A stretch of 64,000 nt of DNA from an uncultured Acetobacteraceae bacterium (GTDB lineage Bacteria > Pseudomonadota > Alphaproteobacteria > Acetobacterales > Acetobacteraceae). Under the pieces are notes generated by a model. That model was given only the letters and a program-made list of their open reading frames with translations, searched no databases and was not told the origin of the DNA. Location of the stretch: assembly GCA_946476985.1 (NCBI GenBank), contig CAMKWS010000005.1, positions 1 through 64,000 of the forward strand, written 5' to 3'. This document shows, in pieces, positions 1-7,569 of this stretch. The translations under genes were made by a program, and so were the position numbers. Every line of letters begins with the position of its first letter. Within the stretch, counting starts at the first letter, position 1.

Positions 1-33
1 CCGCCGGTGAATGGGCTTATACGGCCTTCCCAT
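1..33 (-). CDS. possible 5' end of a gene leaving the left edge
   Basis: On the minus strand an ATG at 33-31 opens a frame (Met-Gly-Arg-Pro-Tyr-Lys-Pro-Ile-His) that runs off the window. A purine-rich GGGGG stretch lies about 11 bases upstream of it. Only eleven codons are visible, too few to recognise a product. It does not resemble the start of YebC, which often follows ymdB-like genes in relatives. A plus-strand frame is also open here, so the assignment is tentative. Confidence 0.25.
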   Translation of the reverse strand, partial: MGRPYKPIHRR

Positions 34-82
34 CTCACGCACAACCCCCTTTTTTTGAAAAAAATGATTTTCTTTAAAATTT

Positions 83-898
83 TTAGAAATTAGGCATGGA
101 CGGCAGTAAATCTCCCCCCTGCCGAAACGGGCATACTTTAGTTGCCAAACCTGTGGCATCATCAGTTTCCACCATGAGGCCGGAGACTGTGGCAACACCT
201 GAAGCCGGTTGGAAACGCTCAGTCGGAACCTTTTTTAGCATCTTACGGATAGCGTTCTCTTTTTCCATTCCAATCACACTATCATAATCACCACACATAC
301 CAGCATCCGTCTGATACGCCGTACCGGCCTTTAGAATACGATGATCGGCTGTAGGAATATGTGTATGCGTCCCCACGACTAAGGAAACTCTACCATCAAA
401 AATATGACCGAAGCCCATCTTCTCGCTTGTCGTTTCAGCGTGAACATCCAAAACGGCGGCGTGGACAGTTATACCCAATCTATGACGGCTTAGAATTGCC
501 TCTACTGCACGAAATGGATCATCTAACGCATCCATAAACACGCGACCCATGACATTAATAACCAGCACTTTCCGACCACACGGCAGTGTAACAACACAGC
601 TCCCCTGCCCTGGCGTACCATCCGGGTAGTTTGCAGGCCGTACAACCGTAGGAAGCTGCCCCATCTGACCTATCAGATCTCGCCGATCCCACGCATGGTT
701 CCCCAACGTGATGGCATCAACGCCACCTGCGAGCAAGTCCCGTGCGATTTGAGGGGAAAGACCAAAACCATGAGAGGCATTCTCTGCATTAACAACAACA
801 AAATCTAACGCTAGGTCCTTCCGCCATGTTCGCAAGCCCGCCAAAACAGCTTCACGACCACTTCGTCCAACGATATCTCCTAAAAATAACAGCCTCAA
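83..898 (-). CDS. YmdB-like metallophosphoesterase (TIGR00282 family)
   Basis: This 271-residue cytosolic protein belongs to the TIGR00282/YmdB metallophosphoesterase family, whose studied members are metal-dependent phosphodiesterases. Metal-binding blocks are visible in order: GD at residues 7-8, NAEN at 37-40, GNHAWD from residue 66 and GTHTHIPTAD near residue 176. Length and motif order are those of a complete family member. Its start codon overlaps the stop of the upstream 5-formyltetrahydrofolate cyclo-ligase gene by four bases (ATGA), so the two are probably translationally coupled. The family is clear; the physiological substrate in this organism cannot be read from the sequence. Confidence 0.9.
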   Translation of the reverse strand: MRLLFLGDIVGRSGREAVLAGLRTWRKDLALDFVVVNAENASHGFGLSPQIARDLLAGGVDAITLGNHAWDRRDLIGQMGQLPTVVRPANYPDGTPGQGSCVVTLPCGRKVLVINVMGRVFMDALDDPFRAVEAILSRHRLGITVHAAVLDVHAETTSEKMGFGHIFDGRVSLVVGTHTHIPTADHRILKAGTAYQTDAGMCGDYDSVIGMEKENAIRKMLKKVPTERFQPASGVATVSGLMVETDDATGLATKVCPFRQGGDLLPSMPNF

Positions 899-1485
899 TG
901 TTGGTCCTTAACCCCATCTATTTGAATAGTTTCTAGCTCTGTCACGACCACATTTAAGCGCTGGTCATACTGCCCCATAGGCAGGTTTATCGCCTCTTGC
1001 ACAGCAAAACCATATCCTATGATCTTCGCATGAGGATAAAGAGGTAATGTGCGGTCGTAATAACCGCCTCCATAACCAAGACGCCCCCCTTGCCTATCAA
1101 ACGCAACGCATGGAACGAATATCACATCCGGATGCACGCAACTGCCCTTGGGATAGGATGTCCCGAAGCGCCCCTTGTGCATGGGCTGCCCCTCACGCCA
1201 TTGGCGAAACCGTAACGGCTGCCCCTTGGGCATAGTCTCAGGCAAAGCTATCTGATAGCCTGCCCTAGCGAGCTGATAACATAATGGGCGAAGGTCTACC
1301 TCACCAGCCAACGGCCAAACAGCCGCAACGACTTTGGGGCGACATGCCTGCACTAACCGCATAAGCCGCGCCACAATTTGCCGATTGCACCTAGGCGTTA
1401 CCTGCAAACGGGCTTGCAAGTGCGCTTGGCGTAACTCTCGCTTTACGCAATCAATTTGTTCAGGCTGGTATGACATAATTTTCAT
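895..1485 (-). CDS. ygfA: 5-formyltetrahydrofolate cyclo-ligase
   Basis: Converts 5-formyltetrahydrofolate to 5,10-methenyltetrahydrofolate with ATP, returning the storage folate to one-carbon metabolism. The diagnostic glycine-rich block GRLGYGGGYYDRTL is present in the C-terminal half, and an N-terminal basic helix (KRELRQAHLQAR) is typical. The frame is open upstream to 1575, but that extension lies inside the 6S RNA gene, so I place the start at ATG 1485; ATG 1476 is equally possible and neither has a strong ribosome site. The position just downstream of 6S RNA and zapA is the classic proteobacterial arrangement. Confidence 0.92.
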   Translation of the reverse strand: MKIMSYQPEQIDCVKRELRQAHLQARLQVTPRCNRQIVARLMRLVQACRPKVVAAVWPLAGEVDLRPLCYQLARAGYQIALPETMPKGQPLRFRQWREGQPMHKGRFGTSYPKGSCVHPDVIFVPCVAFDRQGGRLGYGGGYYDRTLPLYPHAKIIGYGFAVQEAINLPMGQYDQRLNVVVTELETIQIDGVKDQH

Positions 1486-1486
1486 C

Positions 1487-1655
1487 AGGTGAAGCCGCCT
1501 TAGCCGTCGGTCTTTATCAGCCCTCCCGGACCTGCTAGGGCAGGTGGGCACCGGTAATAACGTGACCAGGGCCACGACAGAGCCAGTTCCCTTGGAAGTG
1601 CTTATCGGCCCAGAGGTTGATGTTGCCTAACGCACCAGGCAGCTTCGCACCTCAT
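1487..1655 (-). ncRNA. ssrS: 6S RNA
   Basis: The gap between zapA and ygfA, the usual 6S RNA site, holds a minus-strand RNA of about 165 nt. Its ends form a closing stem: GGTGCGAAGCTGCC near 1652-1639 pairs with GGCGGCTTCACC near 1498-1487. The centre contains the expected arms around a bubble (GGGAACTGGCTCTG and GTGGCCCTGGTCACG). 6S RNA binds the housekeeping RNA polymerase holoenzyme by mimicking an open promoter and lowers transcription in stationary phase. Position and fold both support the call; the exact ends are estimates. Confidence 0.8.
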
Positions 1656-1727
1656 ATGGCACCTGCCCTTTAAGAGAACAAGCACCCTCACTATTTTTTT
1701 TCGTATGTGACACCAAAAGCGGCGCTA

Positions 1728-2105
1728 CTACGAATTTTTACCTAGTGCTGCATTATGTGTTTTGATGTGATCTTCGACCTGTTGAAGCAAGCTATCTGCC
1801 ATATCAGCAGCATCATGCAGACGACTATTAGTTTCTTTTTCTAACTCTTCATGCCGACGCCCCTTCTCTAAAGTGGCGCGGTCTGCTTCTGTCATAATCT
1901 TCTTTTTAGTCTCGTATAGATCATCAGCCAGCAACAGAGCCGTAAGAAACAAGGCATGTTTCTCACCTTCTGGAGAAAGTAACTTTTGCACCTCTTCTAA
2001 ACGCTGACTAACGCTCTGCGTAATGACATGGAGATGATCTTCTTCTCCATCTTGGCACCCAACGCTAAAAGTCATGCCTCCTACAGAAACAGCTACTTGT
2101 GCCAT
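1728..2105 (-). CDS. zapA: cell division protein ZapA
   Basis: ZapA is a small cytosolic protein that binds FtsZ and bundles its filaments at the division ring. This 125-residue protein has the N-terminal globular half with a short beta segment (QVAVSVGGMTFSVGC), then a helix carrying ALLLADDLYETKKK, and a charged C-terminal coiled coil. This order and length match the family. Its start lies 5 bases after the stop of a small coiled-coil gene, so the two are co-transcribed, and 6S RNA follows on the same strand. Confidence 0.88.
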   Translation of the reverse strand: MAQVAVSVGGMTFSVGCQDGEEDHLHVITQSVSQRLEEVQKLLSPEGEKHALFLTALLLADDLYETKKKIMTEADRATLEKGRRHEELEKETNSRLHDAADMADSLLQQVEDHIKTHNAALGKNS

Positions 2106-2110
2106 AAAAA

Positions 2111-2377
2111 TTACTGCCCTTCTTTTGCTGCGTAAGGTGCGCCCTGCACGCTGGATGTAGGTTCGTGGCTATCAAGCAATGAGGATAATTTATTTTCTAC
2201 TCGATTAAGTCTCTCGAGAAGGTTTTGTATCTTATCTTCATATTTAATGCGCTGTGCTTCTGCCAGCTTTTCCTGCTGCTCAAGAGCAAAACCGAGCTTT
2301 ACAAGCACTGCTTCGAGACGTTCAAGGTCTGGATTATTCTGCATGGCAGCCGTTCTACTCTCCTGTTGCACTGGCAT
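2111..2377 (-). CDS. small coiled-coil protein upstream of zapA (DUF4164-like)
   Basis: An 88-residue protein made almost entirely of one predicted coiled coil (roughly residues 17-70, with repeated Glu, Gln, Leu and Lys). Proteins of this type, annotated DUF4164, sit directly upstream of zapA in many alphaproteobacteria, and their shape recalls ZapB. A role in the division ring is inferred from gene context only. An internal ATG at 2344 (MQNNPDLERL) is an alternative start, with CAGGAGAG about 13 bases upstream of it. Confidence 0.7.
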   Translation of the reverse strand: MPVQQESRTAAMQNNPDLERLEAVLVKLGFALEQQEKLAEAQRIKYEDKIQNLLERLNRVENKLSSLLDSHEPTSSVQGAPYAAKEGQ

Positions 2378-2481
2378 TTTAGGCGCCCTTGCCTTCTACT
2401 AGCATTTCATCAAGCATGTAGACTATTGATGAATATTCTCCCAAAGGGAGTATCCTTATTTGTTATACTTCTGAGATCAGA

Positions 2482-2856
2482 ATGACCAATCCTAGCACAG
2501 CGTCAAGCAGCTACACACATTTTCCTAAACCTTTTATTACCATTTCGTCTCGTACAGAATTAATTACCGCCATTAATACTCTCAAAGAGCGAAATTTTAC
2601 AGCCCTCTCCCCTATCCATGCTGGAGCGAGCTTCGGCGTAATGTGGTGGTGCTCACTTATAAAAGGCACGCACATCTCGTCTATTCTTGATTGTGGAGCC
2701 AGCGTAGCTCTTGCAACCGAAGCACTCCACGTTGGGATTGATGGAGTCGTCTGCCGAGATAGTCGCCCAGCAGATCACGCAAATAACACAAATCGTATTT
2801 TTTTAGAACGCCCGCAGAGCCTCTCCCTTGCGGAATATCTCTCCAACATGCGTTAA
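2482..2856 (+). CDS. conserved hypothetical protein
   Basis: A 124-residue protein without signal peptide or membrane span. The central part reads like an alpha/beta fold: a strand (SSILDCGAS), a helix, then GIDGVVCRDSRPADHA. I recognise this only as a conserved hypothetical of alphaproteobacteria that tends to sit beside thiamine-phosphate-synthase-like genes, as it does here, about 50 bases upstream of one. No function is assigned. It is transcribed divergently from the zapA operon, so the 100-base gap at 2378-2481 should contain promoters for both directions. Confidence 0.6.
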   Translation: MTNPSTASSSYTHFPKPFITISSRTELITAINTLKERNFTALSPIHAGASFGVMWWCSLIKGTHISSILDCGASVALATEALHVGIDGVVCRDSRPADHANNTNRIFLERPQSLSLAEYLSNMR

Positions 2857-2908
2857 GATAGTTGTAGAGCTAGTCAATTCCTTCGCAATCTGCCACATCA
2901 TGTATCTT

Positions 2909-3493
2909 ATGAATCACTGCGACATCTATCCCTCTTTGCCCTGCGCTTACGACCTTGCCAAATTACAGGCATACCTTCCGCCGATTTTAAAGCTCGAAGC
3001 TGTTTCGGCTCTCCGTTTGTGTTTTGACGCACCCCTTTCGCAGAAATATCTTCAGAAAATATGCGCTCTCGTACAGGAACATGATGTCGCCCTAATTTTG
3101 TCTCCTGCTAAGCTAGAGCTAATAAGGGATGTTCCGCTTTCTAAAATTGATGGGGTACATCTCCCTTCATTAGCAGAAGTCAAATCCTTTGCTGGACAAA
3201 AAGACCGACCTAAACACTTACAGGTTGGATGCTCTTGCCAGACATTAGATGAGGCAATGTCAGCAGGAGAGCGCGGCGCAGATTATATAGGCTTACCAGC
3301 AACGGAGCTCCTCAGTTTGACGCAGTGGAGCCTTATTGCGGAACTTCCTTCTGTTGCTGAAGGAATTCACAACCTCGAACAAGCTCGTGCAAGCGCCGAA
3401 GCAGGTACTGACTTTCTTGGCATACCACTCTCTTTAGAGGCGGGTACACCATCTCTTATCACAGAGGTTCACAGCCTGATTTCTGAGGGGTAA
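2909..3493 (+). CDS. thiamine phosphate synthase / TenI-like protein
   Basis: About 194 residues with the repeating beta/alpha pattern of the ThiE/TenI barrel: KIDGVHLPSLAEV, LQVGCSCQTLDEAM and GADYIGLPA correspond to the usual blocks. ThiE joins the hydroxymethylpyrimidine and thiazole phosphates of thiamine; TenI-type members can lack this activity. Here the usual GVHLGQ block reads GVHLPS and the phosphate-binding region is atypical, so a TenI-like or altered protein is possible. No thi genes lie nearby. The frame is open from 2828; I chose ATG 2909, with ATG 2900 as an alternative, and neither has a clear ribosome site. Confidence 0.6.
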   Translation: MNHCDIYPSLPCAYDLAKLQAYLPPILKLEAVSALRLCFDAPLSQKYLQKICALVQEHDVALILSPAKLELIRDVPLSKIDGVHLPSLAEVKSFAGQKDRPKHLQVGCSCQTLDEAMSAGERGADYIGLPATELLSLTQWSLIAELPSVAEGIHNLEQARASAEAGTDFLGIPLSLEAGTPSLITEVHSLISEG

Positions 3494-3520
3494 TCCTCCA
3501 GAAATCAGGTTCTTTATAGT

Positions 3521-4207
3521 TTATCTGTAAAGCAATACTGAGTCGGTCACATATAATACGCCGTTAGATTGACGGTAATTCCCACCTCTAAGTAAGACAG
3601 CACCACTATGTGCAATCACCTGCACGCCGTCTTCCATAGGACGTAGCATGACATCATGCCCCTTCCCCGCAAGAGTAGGGACATGCACAACACCACCATT
3701 CACAGCAGCACGACGCCGTATCTTAGCAAGGTCCCAAGAGCCTTTAAGGATCGTTTGCCCAATTAGCCCAACAAGCCTTTTACGTTTTTGTGTTGTAAGA
3801 ATATCTCTTTCCCACTGGCGGCGATATTTCTCAAAAGGCCCATTAGGAATTGCCAAGACTGTATAAGAGCTCCCCCCGTTAAAATAAGGCCAATAGCCCG
3901 CCCGCCGTGCCGCTTCTCTATAATCAGACAGTTCAATTGCACCTGCGAGATTTTCACTCAAAGAGCGATCCTCATAAGAAACAACAGGCGTTACATGATA
4001 AGCCGCAGCGGCATTCGGAGACTTACCTAACGGGGACGGCACATATGCCGATGTAATGCTTGAGGCCTCCGGTAATAAATCAGCACGATTTGAAATGCGG
4101 GCGGAGAGAGGATTCTGCTGGTTAGGAACACCACCACACCCAACCAAGCCAGTCATAGCTACTGCAATTACAGATGTAACACCGCACAACCGGTATAAAT
4201 ATCTCAC
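3521..4207 (-). CDS. fasciclin-like (FAS1) lipoprotein
   Basis: A 228-residue predicted lipoprotein starting at GTG 4207, with GAGAGGG upstream as ribosome site. The signal peptide ends in a lipobox (GLVGC, acylated Cys24). The mature part resembles a single fasciclin domain: IELSDYREAARRAG, then YTVLAIPNGPFEKY, and near the end NGVLYVTDSVLLYR, which match the FAS1 start, H1 box and closing block. FAS1 domains generally mediate adhesion or extracytoplasmic binding; the partner here is unknown. It follows a second lipoprotein gene by 15 bases on the same strand. Confidence 0.7.
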   Translation of the reverse strand: MRYLYRLCGVTSVIAVAMTGLVGCGGVPNQQNPLSARISNRADLLPEASSITSAYVPSPLGKSPNAAAAYHVTPVVSYEDRSLSENLAGAIELSDYREAARRAGYWPYFNGGSSYTVLAIPNGPFEKYRRQWERDILTTQKRKRLVGLIGQTILKGSWDLAKIRRRAAVNGGVVHVPTLAGKGHDVMLRPMEDGVQVIAHSGAVLLRGGNYRQSNGVLYVTDSVLLYR

Positions 4208-4222
4208 GCTATGCCCTCTCTT

Positions 4223-4636
4223 TTAACAGCCATCACCATGCATTCTCCACCCTAGTACTTTATCAGACATAACCTCAAAAGTTGTTTGGCATGTAGCACT
4301 ATAATAGCTCGGTGGAATATCGCCACCGCCCCAACCCCAGCCAGACATTCCCCAGCCGCCAAAGCCGTAACCACCCCAACCCCAGCCCCAACCGGATGTA
4401 CCTGGTGAGTATTGTGTATCGGTCTCTATATAAGACAGAAAATTATGGCCCTGCGTTTGGTACGTTCGTGTTGGCACACCAAAGCGCCGTACAAGATCAA
4501 GAGGAGACTGACCGATCATCATATTCAACACCTTTGGGCGTTGAATATCAGGAGTTGTACACCCAGCCACGAGCAAAGCGGCACCACAAAGCAGACCGCT
4601 TAAACCTATGCGTAATTCCCTGCTTATTTTACTCAT
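4223..4636 (-). CDS. lipoprotein with a glycine/tryptophan-rich segment
   Basis: About 137 residues from ATG 4636; upstream ATGs up to 4699 would only prefix a hydrophilic stretch to the signal peptide. The lipobox LLVAGC marks lipidation. The next part (MIGQSPLDLVRRFGVPT) resembles small outer-membrane lipoproteins that begin with a short helix. A stretch rich in Gly, Trp and Tyr follows (GWGWGWGGYGFGG and onward), then a Cys-containing C-terminal segment with CQTTFEV. Function is unknown. It appears co-transcribed with the FAS1-like lipoprotein, so an envelope role is inferred. Confidence 0.6.
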   Translation of the reverse strand: MSKISRELRIGLSGLLCGAALLVAGCTTPDIQRPKVLNMMIGQSPLDLVRRFGVPTRTYQTQGHNFLSYIETDTQYSPGTSGWGWGWGGYGFGGWGMSGWGWGGGDIPPSYYSATCQTTFEVMSDKVLGWRMHGDGC

Positions 4637-4709
4637 CCTCCCCCTCCCCGCATTGATCTCTGACTGCAATCTAACAAAAAGAAGCATCGCCTCTTCCACA
4701 ACGATACCC

Positions 4710-5717
4710 TCAGCTTAGCCAAAGAATCTCCTCAAGACGAGGGGCACTTGTTGCTAACATAACCAATCGATCAAACCCTAAGGCAATGCCAGCGGTAGGC
4801 GGCATATCTGCTAAGGCATCCAAAAACGCTTCATCTATCGGCCAGTCCTGCTCTGGCGTTAGTGCTAACCTACGCGCACGATCCTCCTCAAAGCGCTGCC
4901 GCTGCTCTACCGGGTCGGTTAATTCTTCAAAAGCATTAGCGAGCTCTATTCCCGCTGCGTAGAGTTCGAACCGCAATGCAACGCGAGGATCTTGCGGGTC
5001 TTTACGGGCTAACGCTGCCTGCGCGGCGGGCCAATGCGTTAGAAACGTCGGGCGCTCTCGTCCTATATGTGGCTCTATTTTATCTAAGAGTAGACGAAAG
5101 AATAAATCTTCCCAATTTTCATCTTTTCGTAGAAAAACGCCCGCCTGCTGGGCTAAGGCATGAGCATCATTTGCTGTTGCAAGTAGGTCTGCTCCAACAT
5201 AACGATGAAACGCCTCCTGCATACTTAACCGTTCAAATGGCTGAGACATATCCAAGACACCGTCTTTATATGGAACTTGTGGAGGCAAAAGCCGTTTCAA
5301 AAGCTCCTCAGTCTCATCCATTAAAGATACCATATCAGCATAAGGGCGGTACCACTCCAGCATGGTGAACTCTGGCATATGCGTGTCACTTCGTTCTCCA
5401 TTACGCCACACACGAGCCAGTTGAAAGATCGGCGATTGACATGCCGCCACAAGTCGTTTCATCGCAAATTCTGGGCTTGTGTGAAGGTAACGTGTCTCTT
5501 TACCCCCATCAGGCCTAGCGAGTTCCGTACGGAAACACTGTAAATGCACCTCCTCCCCCGGAGTTGGCACAATGTAAGGGGTTTCCACCTCCATATAGCC
5601 ACGACTATCAAAAAAAGCTCTGACAGCCTGCACAAGCAAGTTCCGGCGCCGTAATAAGGGAAGTCTCTCACGAATTGCGGTAGAATTCATCATACGCACC
5701 CCTTCACTATGCGACAT
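4710..5717 (-). CDS. epmA: EF-P--(R)-beta-lysine ligase (EpmA)
   Basis: EpmA is a short class II lysyl-tRNA-synthetase paralogue that attaches (R)-beta-lysine to the conserved lysine of elongation factor P rather than to tRNA. The 335-residue protein is a bare catalytic core without the anticodon-binding domain. Class II motifs are visible: YMEVETPYIVPTPG (motif 1 region), RVWRNGERSDTHMPEFTMLEW (motif 2) and GIALGFDRLVML (motif 3). EpmB and EF-P are encoded close by on the other strand, which settles the function. Start 5717 has AAGGAAAAGGA upstream; ATG 5693 is an alternative. Confidence 0.95.
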   Translation of the reverse strand: MSHSEGVRMMNSTAIRERLPLLRRRNLLVQAVRAFFDSRGYMEVETPYIVPTPGEEVHLQCFRTELARPDGGKETRYLHTSPEFAMKRLVAACQSPIFQLARVWRNGERSDTHMPEFTMLEWYRPYADMVSLMDETEELLKRLLPPQVPYKDGVLDMSQPFERLSMQEAFHRYVGADLLATANDAHALAQQAGVFLRKDENWEDLFFRLLLDKIEPHIGRERPTFLTHWPAAQAALARKDPQDPRVALRFELYAAGIELANAFEELTDPVEQRQRFEEDRARRLALTPEQDWPIDEAFLDALADMPPTAGIALGFDRLVMLATSAPRLEEILWLS

Positions 5718-5842
5718 ATTTCCTTTTCCTTACATCTGCGCCTATTCGCTTAGCTTTACGATATTCCCGCCCTAAAGCCTACAGCACCTCATTCTTCAAC
5801 AGTCTCTTGCAGAGACCATCTCCCTTTCGCTAGATCAACACC

Positions 5843-6919
5843 ATGCATGATCCGGCCTCCCCATCTACGCAGGGTAAAACCCTCCGCACGACTCAATCTC
5901 TTCTCCAAGCGGGGCTCATCTCGCATGATGATCAAAAAGCCCTAGAAGCCGTTGCCCAGCGCTACGCCACAGCCATTCCTCCCGCTTTTCAAAAACTCAT
6001 CACCTCTGCAAACGATCCTATTGGCCTGCAGGTTGTTCCTTCATCTCATGAGCTTGAAATACAGCCACATGAAGATAGCGACCCTATTGGCGATGATGCA
6101 CTCTCTCCTGTCCCCGGCATTGTGCATCGTTATGAGGACCGAGCCCTACTTAAACCACTCTTAATATGCCCTCTTTATTGCCGCTTCTGCTTCCGTAGAG
6201 AGCATGTCGGCCCCGATGGCGGACTCCTTAGCGATGAAGCTCTTGAAACGGCATTTCGTTGGATTGAAGAGCATCCTCAAATTAAGGAAATTATCCTTAC
6301 CGGGGGAGACCCACTCATGCTCTCCCCTCGTAGAATGCGACATATTATGGAGCGCCTTTCCTCCATTGCGCATATTGAGATCATTCGCATTCACACACGT
6401 GTACCGATTGCCACACCTGAACGCATTACTACAGAGTTACTTAATGCTTTAGAGACAGATCGTGCCTTATGGCTCGTTGTCCATACAAACCACGCACGTG
6501 AGCTCACACAAGACGTACGCGCCGCTGTAAAAGCCATCCTCTGCCGCGGAATTCCTATCTTATCTCAATCCGTTCTTTTACGCGGGGTGAACGACACAAC
6601 CGCCGCTTTAGAGAATCTCTTCCGCTCACTCATTTCTATGAGAATCAAACCATATTACCTGCACCACCTCGATTCTGCTCCAGGTACGGCGCATTTCCAT
6701 GTGCCTGTTGAGGAAGGACGTGCATTATTAGAAAGCTTACGAGGCCGCGTTTCTGGCCTCATATGGCCAACATATGTGGTGGATATACCCGGCGGGAAAG
6801 GCAAAGTTCCCTTAGGGCCGGATTATCTCCTCCCTCTCCAGAATGAGCCTAAAGAGGCACAAAGTGAGCCGCAAAGGCGTGTCCGCTCACCAGATGGTAA
6901 ACAATATCCCTTTACCTAA
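5843..6919 (+). CDS. epmB: EF-P lysine 2,3-aminomutase (EpmB)
   Basis: A radical-SAM enzyme of the KamA family that isomerises (S)-alpha-lysine to (R)-beta-lysine, the substrate EpmA loads onto EF-P. The cluster motif CPLYCRFCFRRE (CxxxCxxC) lies near residue 112, followed by EIILTGGDPLML, the SAM-binding GGDP block. At 358 residues it is the compact EpmB type, without the C-terminal extension of fermentative lysine aminomutases. It is divergent from epmA across a 125-base gap, and efp follows 81 bases downstream. Confidence 0.95.
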   Translation: MHDPASPSTQGKTLRTTQSLLQAGLISHDDQKALEAVAQRYATAIPPAFQKLITSANDPIGLQVVPSSHELEIQPHEDSDPIGDDALSPVPGIVHRYEDRALLKPLLICPLYCRFCFRREHVGPDGGLLSDEALETAFRWIEEHPQIKEIILTGGDPLMLSPRRMRHIMERLSSIAHIEIIRIHTRVPIATPERITTELLNALETDRALWLVVHTNHARELTQDVRAAVKAILCRGIPILSQSVLLRGVNDTTAALENLFRSLISMRIKPYYLHHLDSAPGTAHFHVPVEEGRALLESLRGRVSGLIWPTYVVDIPGGKGKVPLGPDYLLPLQNEPKEAQSEPQRRVRSPDGKQYPFT

Positions 6920-7000
6920 AGCTTGCTTATATCCCTCATCCGCGGTTAGAAGCCTCTTTAAGACACTGTTCGATCTTTTGCATATACATCAGGAGCTGAC

Positions 7001-7567
7001 ATGAAACAGCAAGCTAACCTTATCCGAGCAGGGCAGGTTATTGAGCATAACGGCCGCCGTTGGACCGTCTTAAAACAGCAGATTCTTACCCCAGGTAAGG
7101 GTGGTGCGTTTATTCAGGTTGAAATGCGCGACCTCTCCAGCGGCAATAAAAGCAACGAACGTTGGCGCACAGCTGATACTGTCGAGCGTCTGATCACAGA
7201 AGATAACGAATATATCTATTCCTACATGGATGGCGACAATATCGTACTGATGGACCCAGAAACTTTTGAGCAGACACTACTGCCAAAGGATATCTTGGGC
7301 GAGCAGCTCCCCTTCCTGCAAGACAATATGACAGTGAGCGTTAAGCTGGTTGAGGGCGACCCAGTTGCCGTTACCCTACCACCTCAGGTTACACTTGAAA
7401 TCACCGAGGCAGACCCTGTGGTCAAAGGCCAGACAGCTAGCTCCTCCTACAAGCCTGCTGTTCTTTCCAATGGCGTAAAAACCATGGTTCCTCCTTTCAT
7501 CGAAGCTGGTGAGCGTGTTGTTGTTCGCACAGAAGACGCTTCTTACGTTGAGCGCGCTAAGGACTAA
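7001..7567 (+). CDS. efp: elongation factor P
   Basis: EF-P binds the ribosome between the P and E sites and relieves stalling at proline runs. The 188-residue protein has the usual three beta-barrel domains. The modified lysine is visible as Lys33 in the loop TPGKGGAF, the target of EpmA and EpmB encoded just upstream. A ribosome site AGGAG lies about 7 bases before the ATG. Domain III ends in VRTEDASYVERAKD, as in the family. The inositol monophosphatase gene starts 2 bases after its stop, so they are probably co-transcribed. Confidence 0.97.
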   Translation: MKQQANLIRAGQVIEHNGRRWTVLKQQILTPGKGGAFIQVEMRDLSSGNKSNERWRTADTVERLITEDNEYIYSYMDGDNIVLMDPETFEQTLLPKDILGEQLPFLQDNMTVSVKLVEGDPVAVTLPPQVTLEITEADPVVKGQTASSSYKPAVLSNGVKTMVPPFIEAGERVVVRTEDASYVERAKD

Positions 7568-7569
7568 TC

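Noticed and set aside
1486-1575. N-terminal extension of ygfA
   Set aside because: The extension is read from 6S RNA sequence and has no family similarity.
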